Assembly: GCA_030589835.1 (NCBI GenBank)
Contig: JAUUZS010000276.1
Span: forward strand, 1 to 6,139
DNA: 6,139 nt
From: Cyclobacteriaceae bacterium
Lineage (GTDB): Bacteria > Bacteroidota > Bacteroidia > Cytophagales > Cyclobacteriaceae
Reading direction: 5' to 3'
The notes under the pieces were generated by a model that worked only from the letters and a program-made list of their open reading frames with translations, was not told where the DNA came from and searched no databases. The position numbers and the translations under genes are program-made. Of the stretch, positions 1-4,761 are shown piece by piece; within the stretch, counting starts at the first letter, position 1, and every line of letters begins with the position of its first letter.

Positions 1-430
1 AGCGCTTTTCACTTTTTATCCTATATTTTTTTTCTACGTGAGGCATTAATTCCTGAAAGAAAAAATCTTCGTAATTCCAATCGCCTTTGGGGCTATTAAA
101 ATACCCTCTTCGACCCGTATTGGCATCTGGCATTACGATGATCATTGGGGTAGATATTCCCTTGCGAGCGGTGTTATCAGCAATCCTCAGTACTTCACCA
201 AATTGCACCCAACCTGTTTGGTCGTCTCCTGCACCATGAAGGAGGTATAGCACCGGGTAACTTCGCTCAGATGTTGAATAATCAGGAGGCAAATAAATGG
301 CATATTTTCGTTCGCCTTTTAATATTTTACTTTGTAAAGATAAATTGTCATATACCTTTCCGTGCTGAGCAATTGCAATGGAAGAAATGAAAAGGAAGAA
401 AAGCACAAAATAATGTCGGATCATTTTCAT
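1..430 (-). CDS. Secreted PF00756-type esterase (alpha/beta hydrolase), N-terminal part only
   Basis: The frame is open from ATG at 430-428 to the window edge and gives 143 residues. Residues 1-21 are a signal peptide: Lys/Arg n-region, hydrophobic FVLFFLFISSIAIA core, predicted cleavage after AIA leaving Gln22. Then come features of the esterase D / PF00756 group: YAIYLPPDY at about 43-51, PVLYLLHGAGDD at about 59-70 (beta strand plus the oxyanion-type HG turn) followed by W74, then MIIVMPDANTG, and WNYEDFFFQELMPHVEKKY near the edge. In this family the nucleophile motif GxSMGG follows shortly after that block, so the catalytic Ser, Asp and His all lie outside. It is probably a periplasmic or extracellular carboxylic-ester hydrolase; substrate unknown. 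ATG at 424-422 (Met3) is an alternative start; the upstream one keeps the fuller n-region. No clear Shine-Dalgarno or promoter is seen upstream. Confidence 0.88.
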   Translation of the reverse strand, partial: MKMIRHYFVLFFLFISSIAIAQHGKVYDNLSLQSKILKGERKYAIYLPPDYSTSERSYPVLYLLHGAGDDQTGWVQFGEVLRIADNTARKGISTPMIIVMPDANTGRRGYFNSPKGDWNYEDFFFQELMPHVEKKYRIKSEKR

Positions 431-944
431 AAGTATTTTGGGTGAAATAAAATCTTTTCTAAAGATCGAATAATTATTGAATTAACGTATATAAATCCCA
501 TCATTTTCTTAACACAATTCATCAAAAGCAGCCCCAATCTTGAATATTTTAATATGTGCATACGGAAAAATCCAACTTCCAGCGAAGGTTGATGACTCTT
601 GGGTCAAATCCATTAAAATAACAGGTGAATCCTGCAAATTATATTGAACAGATTTTTTGGCAACGATAAATTCCATAAGGAAGACCCTACAGAAATCAGT
701 ACTTATATAGTTGCGGAATTTTCAAAAAAAACAGTAGTAGTACGCTAAATACGATATGAAATTGATAATTATAAATTACTACAGAAGTTTATCCGCATTA
801 TGAGTTTGATAAGCCAATGATTTTTAGTAAGTTAAATGTAAATTTTAGCATCATGAAACATGCCATGCCAGAGATTATAGTTTTAAGATACGAGGGCATG
901 ATACTAATCGACCACATGGCAAGGTTTCTACAAATTTCAACCAC
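431..944. other. Gene-poor spacer with no convincing gene
   Basis: This AT-rich stretch separates the divergent esterase (-) and 125-aa gene (+), so it should hold promoters for both, but I find no clear TTTG/TAnnTTTG pair in either direction. Several short open stretches exist. On the minus strand, ATG 676 to TAA 509 gives 55 residues starting MEFIVAKKSVQ. On the plus strand, ATG 853 (or ATG 817) to TGA 948 gives 31 (or 43) residues and overlaps the next ATG as ATGA. A plus-strand stretch at about 620-748 is also open but lacks a good start. None resembles a family I know. They may be decayed gene remains or chance frames in AT-rich DNA. No hairpin terminator, tRNA or repeat was recognised. 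Confidence 0.5.
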
Positions 945-1322
945 ATGAAAAAGGATAAGATTTCTCTCCCCGATCTCGATTTTGAATATAAACTTTGGAA
1001 AAATCGAATTTCTTGCTATTCTCATGAAATAAAACTTTATACAATCAGACTTTCTTCTTTAAAACATGAACATGGTCAGGACGTGGAAGAAGAACTTGTG
1101 CTGTTGCAGGAACTGACAAAAGAAGTGGAGTCTATGCTAAATGAGATTAAAATCCAGGAAGAAGAGATCGCTTGTTTTTCCGATGATTACCCCATAAATA
1201 GTAGTCACTCGCATTACCTCAACCACAAAAATTTGCAGCAGAAAAAAAACAATTTATCGATGGAATTTTTGAAGCTGATAAAAAAGATCGAATCCAAATT
1301 TGGCACTTTTATATTGAATTAA
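945..1322 (+). CDS. Hypothetical 125-aa coiled-coil protein
   Basis: The product has 125 residues with no signal peptide, membrane segment or metal motif, so it should be cytoplasmic. It is mostly predicted helix and highly charged: an N-terminal LPDLDFEYKLWKNRI block (about 8-22), a Glu/Lys/Leu-rich helix at about 28-78 containing VEEELVLLQELTKEVESML, a polar break at about 80-92 (DDYPINSSHSHY), and a second Lys-rich helix to the end. This helix-break-helix pattern suggests a helical hairpin or coiled-coil dimer. From memory it resembles short conserved hypothetical proteins of Bacteroidetes with an FEHKLW-type start, but I cannot assign a function. The start ATG has no visible Shine-Dalgarno and overlaps a short upstream frame as ATGA. 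The TAA at 1320-1322 overlaps the stop of the convergent exporter gene. Confidence 0.72.
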   Translation: MKKDKISLPDLDFEYKLWKNRISCYSHEIKLYTIRLSSLKHEHGQDVEEELVLLQELTKEVESMLNEIKIQEEEIACFSDDYPINSSHSHYLNHKNLQQKKNNLSMEFLKLIKKIESKFGTFILN

Positions 1323-2542
1323 ATCCTCGCCTGGAAATTATACAGATCAAAATATCTTCCTTCCTTTTTAAGGAGCTCTTCATGATTGCCGCGCTCAACG
1401 ATATTGCCTTTTTCTATCACTAATATTTGATCTGCTTTTCTGATCGTGCTCAGCCTGTGGGCGATCACAAACGTGGTGCGACCGTGCATGAGTTTTGCCA
1501 AACTCTCCTGGATATAGGTTTCGCTTTCCGTATCGAGGTTTGAAGTTGCTTCATCCAATATCAGAATTTTTGGGTTTGCCAGAATAGCACGCGCTATGGC
1601 GATGCGTTGTCGTTGCCCACCGGATAATTTCACTCCCCGCTCCCCGATCAGGGTGTCAAGTCCATCATCAAATCGCTCCGTAAATTCCAGCACATGAGCA
1701 GACTTTGCAGCATCGGTGAGTTCATTTTCAGTGGCATTTGGTCTTGGGAAGAGTATGTTTTCACGGATACTTCCTTCGAAGAGGAAATCATCCTGCAGCA
1801 CAACGCCCAGAAAAGACCGATAATTTGGCAAGGCTATTTTGCTGAGGTCATGACCATCTAAGCTTATGGTGCCCTGGTTCGGATTCAGAAAAGATGCGAC
1901 AAGCCCTGCAATGGTTGTTTTGCCGGAACCTGAGCTGCCAACCAAAGCGGTCACCGAACCTGATGCGGACTTAAAATTAATGTCATGTAGCACTTCAGCA
2001 CCTTTTTCATAGGAGAAAGACACCTCTTTAAATTCAATATCCCCATGCATTTCCCTGATGATTTCGGTGCGCTCAGGGTCTTCGTCTTCACGTTCCAGAT
2101 TCAGGATTTCCTGCATCCTGTCCAGCCCTGCAAGCGCCTCGGTAATTTGACTTCCGATATTTGACATTTGCACAATTGGGGCAATCAAAAAGCCCAGGTA
2201 CAGAATAAATGCAAAGAAATCACCTATACTCAATTGATCTTTCATGATCATATTGCCTCCGACTCCCATTATGCCAACAGTTGCCAATCCTAAAAGCAGG
2301 GTTGCTGCACTGGTAACAAGACTCGTGGAGGTCAAAGATTTTTTTACATTATTAAAAAGCCGTTCTACGCCCAGCTCAAAGGTATTGATTTCCTGAGCTT
2401 CTGCGTTAAATCCTTTGATTACGCGTACGCCATTTAAGGATTCGGTCAATCTGCCGGATACTTCTGCATTGATCACAGAGCGATTACGGAATATCGGGCG
2501 GATGTAAGCAAATGCTTTTAAGGAAATCAGTCCAAAAACCAA
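1319..2542 (-). CDS. ABC exporter, C-terminal fragment (rest of TM domain plus ATPase)
   Basis: This downstream piece has 407 codons counted from TTG 2542, which is probably not a genuine start: homologous sequence continues upstream in the other frame. It carries the rest of the membrane domain (TM5 at about 72-97, TM6 at about 107-125) with the intracellular helix RLTESLNGVRVIKGFNAE (31-48). The ATPase domain follows, with all signature elements: A-loop region FSYEKG (176-181), Walker A GSSGSGKT (202-209), Q-loop Gln250, ABC signature LSGGQ (306-310), Walker B ILILDE (326-331), D-loop SNLD (334-337) and H-loop His362. The catalytic half therefore looks fully functional, which argues for a very young lesion or a sequence error. 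The TAA (1321-1319) overlaps the stop of the convergent gene; no terminator hairpin fits between them. Confidence 0.85.
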   Translation of the reverse strand: MVFGLISLKAFAYIRPIFRNRSVINAEVSGRLTESLNGVRVIKGFNAEAQEINTFELGVERLFNNVKKSLTSTSLVTSAATLLLGLATVGIMGVGGNMIMKDQLSIGDFFAFILYLGFLIAPIVQMSNIGSQITEALAGLDRMQEILNLEREDEDPERTEIIREMHGDIEFKEVSFSYEKGAEVLHDINFKSASGSVTALVGSSGSGKTTIAGLVASFLNPNQGTISLDGHDLSKIALPNYRSFLGVVLQDDFLFEGSIRENILFPRPNATENELTDAAKSAHVLEFTERFDDGLDTLIGERGVKLSGGQRQRIAIARAILANPKILILDEATSNLDTESETYIQESLAKLMHGRTTFVIAHRLSTIRKADQILVIEKGNIVERGNHEELLKKEGRYFDLYNFQARI

Positions 2543-3084
2543 TAAGGCAGCATGATATAAAGCGTCATGGTAGGGCTGATTCGGATTAACAACACAAAGG
2601 CAACAATAGAAGTCAATACACCTCCAAAAAGTTGCACCAAACCTGTGCCTACCAGGTTTCTGACACCTTCTACGTCGGTCATGATTCTCGAAACCAATGC
2701 ACCGGATTTGTTGTTGTCGAAGAAATTAATGGGAAGCCGAATGATTTGTTTTTGAATTTTTGCCCGGAGTAAAGAAATCAGGTGTTGCGCTTCGACACTC
2801 AATAATCTGGTCAGGAAAAAATTGGTTATAGCCTGAAGGGTGACTGCAGCGGCGACAACGATGAGCAACAATTTAAACAATTCGTAATTGTCGTTGGCAA
2901 TAACTTCATCGATAAGATATTTACTCGATCCCGGCAATACCAATCCCGATAATCTATTGATGATGATCAGCGCCAATCCAAGGAGCAGCAACCATTTTCT
3001 CGGCAGCAGAATCTCTTTGATTACATACTTGAGATGGCTTTTGGATTCTTTTTTATTCGTGTTCCCGGTAACTGTTTTACTCAT
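2527..3084 (-). CDS. ABC exporter, N-terminal fragment (transmembrane domain)
   Basis: The 185-residue upstream piece of the split exporter begins with a polar cytoplasmic leader (residues 1-28, rich in Lys, Ser and Thr). TM1 lies at about 31-50 and TM2 at about 70-92. A long cytoplasmic helix with coupling-type sequence follows, including LPINFFDNNKSGALVSRI at about 117-133, a hallmark of the ABC transporter membrane domain (PF00664). TM3 is at about 147-167 and TM4 starts at about 171 before the frame is lost. Residues 181-185 (YWFLD) are out-of-frame sequence. ATG at 3084-3082 is the first good start; the leader before it (GAAGTTAAGCTTTT) has no strong Shine-Dalgarno. On its own this fragment could not transport. 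Confidence 0.8.
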   Translation of the reverse strand: MSKTVTGNTNKKESKSHLKYVIKEILLPRKWLLLLGLALIIINRLSGLVLPGSSKYLIDEVIANDNYELFKLLLIVVAAAVTLQAITNFFLTRLLSVEAQHLISLLRAKIQKQIIRLPINFFDNNKSGALVSRIMTDVEGVRNLVGTGLVQLFGGVLTSIVAFVLLIRISPTMTLYIMLPYWFLD

Positions 3085-3115
3085 AAAAGCTTAACTTCTA
3101 ATGTGCATGACTATT

Positions 3116-3260
3116 TAGTGTCTGTCTATAAAGTCCGATTTCTGCGTTATGTTCATCCTCAAAATGATCATTTACAAACGTAAACTCACATTTTTCGGAT
3201 TTTACAAGCCTTGAACTCGAACTTTCTAGCTCAGACACTTGAGTTTATGGACAGACTCTA
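3116..3260. mobile_element. MITE-like 145-bp element with terminal inverted repeats
   Basis: The ends are imperfect inverted repeats: 3116-3132 (TAGTGTCTGTCTATAAA) and the complement of 3244-3260 (TAGAGTCTGTCCATAAA) agree at 15 of 17 positions. CTATTTA occurs at 3111-3117 and again at 3258-3264 in direct orientation, a possible target-site duplication that partly overlaps the ends. The interior holds a perfect 12-bp palindrome AAATGATCATTT (3162-3173) and a small stem TTTAC/GTAAA (3171-3184). No transposase is present. A minus-strand frame of about 48 codons crosses the element without an ATG start and is probably not a gene. The structure fits a non-autonomous element moved by a transposase encoded elsewhere; I cannot name the IS family. 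It sits about 30 bases upstream of the exporter ATG. Confidence 0.65.
3175..3207 (-). promoter_or_regulatory. Possible Bacteroidetes-type promoter for the ABC exporter
   Basis: On the minus strand TACGTTTG (3182-3175) fits the Bacteroidetes -7 consensus TAnnTTTG exactly. A TTG (3207-3205, context CTTG) lies 22 bases upstream, roughly where the -33 TTTG-type box is expected. Transcription would begin near 3168 and leave a leader of about 80 bases before the exporter ATG at 3084. The site lies inside the MITE-like element. A match of this size can occur by chance in AT-rich DNA, so this is only suggestive. Confidence 0.3.
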
Positions 3261-3478
3261 TTTAATATAATCCAACAATATAACTGAAGTTTCGAATAAA
3301 ATAATATGTGTAATAGGTTTTTATAAACGAGAGTTTTGAAATATATACTCTTTGAGTCTTCTTTGCCCGCCAGATTTGGAAAGGCTTTTTTCTACTTTTG
3401 ATAATTAATATTCAAACTTCTTCTACGTTAATCCCATATACCTAAAAATGTTGGATCGGTAAAATTGTAAATCAATAG
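3261..3478. other. AT-rich spacer between zinc-ribbon gene and MITE-like element
   Basis: No gene, RNA or strong terminator is visible here. A short inverted repeat ACTC-TTT-GAGT lies at about 3346-3356. A local GC-richer patch (GCCCGCCAGATTTGG, about 3364-3378) stands out from the AT-rich surroundings and shares GTCCGCCAG/GCCCGCCAG-like sequence with the repeat complex at about 3672-3680, so it may be a worn repeat fragment. Confidence 0.4.
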
Positions 3479-3631
3479 TTATTCTTCTTTCACCATTACA
3501 ATTTCATAACTTCCACATTTCGGACACATTTCTATGGTATCATCCCCAATGCATGTATCCACACGGTCATGTTCCAATTCATCAGATGACCCTTCCCAAT
3601 TGCAGTTTTTACATTTATATTTTTTATCCAT
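3479..3631 (-). CDS. Small zinc-ribbon protein (50 aa)
   Basis: ATG at 3631-3629 opens a 50-residue frame ending in TAA at 3481-3479. The protein has two CxxC knuckles, Cys7-Lys-Asn-Cys10 near the start and Cys36-Pro-Lys-Cys39 followed by Gly, plus Cys27 and His21 between them. It starts YKCKNCNWEG and ends CPKCGSYEIVMVKEE. This is the plan of a rubredoxin-like or zinc-ribbon mini-protein binding one Zn (or Fe) through four Cys. The body between the knuckles is acidic (DELEHD, GDDTIE). No signal peptide, so cytoplasmic. Such proteins are often nucleic-acid binding, protein-protein adaptors or small electron carriers; I cannot choose between these. It is short, but the paired knuckles make chance unlikely. 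It lies between two repeat elements, so it may be an isolated survivor of a rearranged operon. Confidence 0.75.
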   Translation of the reverse strand: MDKKYKCKNCNWEGSSDELEHDRVDTCIGDDTIEMCPKCGSYEIVMVKEE

Positions 3632-3681
3632 GGATTCAGTCTTTAAAGTATATTTTCATACAAACCTGCTTGTCCGCCAGC

Positions 3682-3815
3682 CCAATCTCAATTAGTTAGG
3701 GAAAATGAACGTCATCATGAGGAGGCACGACGAAGTGATCTCTCTATTATGAGATTGCTTCACTGCGTTCGCAATGACGTTTAATATTGAGATTGCCTCA
3801 ACTAATTGACATTGG
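3682..3815. repeat. Large nested inverted repeat (outer arms)
   Basis: The outer arms are 3682-3697 (CCAATCTCAATTAGTT) and the complement of 3800-3815 (CCAATGTCAATTAGTT), matching at 15 of 16 positions and enclosing a second palindrome. Outside them, CCTGCTT occurs on the left (3665-3671) and, inverted, on the right (3834-3840). On the right flank GCCTGTAGGC (3823-3832) and GTAGGCAGG (3841-3849) resemble the GC-rich CCTGCC/GGCAGG repeats scattered in many Bacteroidetes genomes. The whole can fold into a long, imperfect cruciform or RNA hairpin. It probably arose by nested insertion of dispersed repeats, and it could act as a transcript-end or mRNA-stabilising structure after the hydrolase gene. 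Confidence 0.7.
3708..3781. repeat. Core dispersed palindromic repeat (AACGTCAT...ATGACGTT)
   Basis: AACGTCAT at 3708-3715 pairs with ATGACGTT at 3774-3781. The inner arms also pair imperfectly: GGAGGCACGACGAAGTGATCTC on the left against GAGATTGCTTCACTGCGTTCGC on the right, with a loop near 3744-3750. From memory this matches a very widespread bacterial intergenic palindrome of the form CGTCATTGCGAGGAGGCACGACGAAGCAATCTC with its inverted partner. The left arm has drifted (CATCATGAGG in place of CATTGCGAGG), so this copy looks old. No coding content. Confidence 0.75.
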
Positions 3816-3953
3816 TCCACCAGCCTGTAGGCGAAGCAGGGTAGGCAGGGCCGAAGAGCCTCCAAGAAATAAAGTTTTAATATTCAATACTTTGTGTCTT
3901 AGTGTTTTGGCAAGAAATTCTCTTCTGGGAGTTTTTATATCATACTCACTCAT
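3798..3953 (-). CDS. Short ORF with twin-arginine-like start running into repeats (truncated or spurious)
   Basis: ATG at 3953-3951 lies 4 bases after the hydrolase stop, in the same direction, and opens 51 codons to TGA 3800-3798. The start reads MSEYDIKTPRREFLAKTL, where TPRREFLAK resembles a Tat signal (S/T-R-R-x-F-L-K). The hydrophobic stretch that should follow is weak (NIKTLFLGGSSALPTLL), and from about residue 33 the frame reads the GC-rich and inverted repeats, so it cannot be an intact protein. One reading is a Tat-exported operon member cut off by repeat insertion. The other is that 3890-3920 is itself a degenerate dispersed repeat of the TTTGTGTCTTAGTG...GGCAAGAAATTC kind common in intergenic DNA, and the Tat-like motif is its chance translation. 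I cannot decide from this window. Confidence 0.35.
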   Translation of the reverse strand: MSEYDIKTPRREFLAKTLRHKVLNIKTLFLGGSSALPTLLRLQAGGPMSIS

Positions 3954-3957
3954 GATT

Positions 3958-4740
3958 TTAAAAATTAAGGCTTATACCGGTTTTTAATTGTTGAATTTTA
4001 AATTCGGCATAGAAAGCTGACAACGCTGGCAATTCGGTGCAGTGCGAAGGATAAACCTGTTCTACGTTGTGCTGTTTTAAATATTCGATGGTTTTTTGAG
4101 TTTGAACATTATTGTGTTTCAGGTGAAACCCTCCGGCCACCGCCTTAACCTTTTTTATGCCGGTAATTTGTATGGCATGCTCAATAATATTACAAATACC
4201 AGAATGTGCGCAACCTGAAATAACAAGCAGCTCATTCTTAAGCTTAACAACGATGCCGGAGTCGTCAGGAATAAAATCATCATTTCCGGTTTCATCGACA
4301 AAAGTTGTGGTCTGTGATTCAAAATTATTATTTCGAGGCACTTCCCCAAGAAAAATTAATTCAGAACTCACAGAGTAAGGTTTTTCTGAAGTTATAAGCT
4401 CAAATTTTTGTTCCAGTTCACTCTTGCTTAATGCCAACCCGATATTGGTATTATCTCTTTTTCTAAAGCGTTTTATAAATGCCAATGGATGCGTTATTAA
4501 AGTACTGTTTTCAAGAAAACGCAAACCATCGCCATGATCCCAATGTCCATGACTTAAGACAATAGCATCTATATTGTCATGAATATTGATTCCCATCCGA
4601 TCTGCGTTTTTCAAAAAAACATTGCTATGACCTGTGTCAAAGAGAACGGTTTTGCCATCGTGCTCAATCAGGTACGACAAGCCATGCTCGGCAAGCAATC
4701 TGCCTCCGGCCAAATTTTCTGTCAATACGGTTAATCTCAT
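3958..4740 (-). CDS. Metallo-beta-lactamase-fold hydrolase, COG1237 type
   Basis: The 260-residue product has the metal site of the metallo-beta-lactamase superfamily: LSHGHWDHGDG at 62-72 (His64, His66, Asp68, His69), GCAHSGICN at 176-184 (His179), and GGFHL at 203-207 (His206), with a late YPSHCTE (230-236). VLFDTG at 32-37 is the usual early beta strand. GCxHxGIxN and GGFHL are typical of COG1237, whose members include proteins annotated as ribofuranosylaminobenzene 5'-phosphate synthase-like; true substrates are mostly unknown. No signal peptide, so cytoplasmic. ATG at 4740-4738 is preferred: codons TTG CTC just upstream would extend the frame to 4746 but add nothing conserved. It lies 21 bases after the receptor stop, which suggests co-transcription. 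A four-codon frame (ATG 4750) in that gap ends in ATGA over the real start. Confidence 0.9.
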   Translation of the reverse strand: MRLTVLTENLAGGRLLAEHGLSYLIEHDGKTVLFDTGHSNVFLKNADRMGINIHDNIDAIVLSHGHWDHGDGLRFLENSTLITHPLAFIKRFRKRDNTNIGLALSKSELEQKFELITSEKPYSVSSELIFLGEVPRNNNFESQTTTFVDETGNDDFIPDDSGIVVKLKNELLVISGCAHSGICNIIEHAIQITGIKKVKAVAGGFHLKHNNVQTQKTIEYLKQHNVEQVYPSHCTELPALSAFYAEFKIQQLKTGISLNF

Positions 4741-4761
4741 GAGCAATGCATAATTTATACT

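Larger units (their letters stand above)
1319..3084 (-). pseudogene. ABC exporter half-transporter (MsbA-like) split by a one-base frameshift
   Basis: Two consecutive minus-strand frames together make one complete type IV (ABCB-like) exporter: membrane domain first, ATPase second. The first frame runs from ATG 3084 and is in register up to Leu-Pro (codon CCT at 2547-2545), after which it reads YWFLD and stops at TGA 2529-2527. The second frame is open across the same place. Adding one T after CCT would read LPLLVFGLIS and give about 588 residues, the normal size of such half-transporters, which work as homo- or heterodimers in the inner membrane. No other lesion is visible and every ATPase motif is intact. 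So this is either a very recent inactivation or a base-calling error in a T run; a true pseudogene cannot be told from an error here. Substrate unknown (lipid, drug or peptide export are typical). Confidence 0.8.

Noticed and set aside
798..1025. Minus-strand 75-codon frame over the start of the 125-aa gene
   Set aside because: It is antisense to the better-supported plus-strand gene and shows no domain; its hydrophobic look comes from AT-rich antisense codons.
2536..2548. Programmed -1 frameshifting to make the full exporter
   Set aside because: The shift is in the -1 direction, but TGG TTT TTG is not a canonical X XXY YYZ slippery heptamer, no clear downstream stem is seen, and exporters of this family are not known to need frameshifting. 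A one-base deletion or read error is simpler.
2888..3094. Plus-strand frames antisense to the exporter (also 2567-2755)
   Set aside because: The exporter frame carries recognisable membrane-domain motifs; these are shadows.
3178..3252. Minus-strand frame of about 48 codons inside the MITE-like element as a transposase fragment
   Set aside because: There is no ATG start, no DDE or HUH motif, and a frame this long is not surprising by chance in one of six frames.
3660..3860. CRISPR array
   Set aside because: The repeats are inverted and nested, not direct and evenly spaced, and no cas gene is near.
3787..3987. Plus-strand 66-codon frame across the repeat block
   Set aside because: It starts in the inverted repeat, crosses the GC-rich repeats and overlaps the 3' end of the hydrolase gene. 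The Arg-rich start (PPACRRSRVGRAEEPP) is repeat translation.
4155..4378. Alternative frames on both strands inside the MBL gene
   Set aside because: The 260-residue frame has all metal-ligand motifs; the others are overlapping shadows without motifs.
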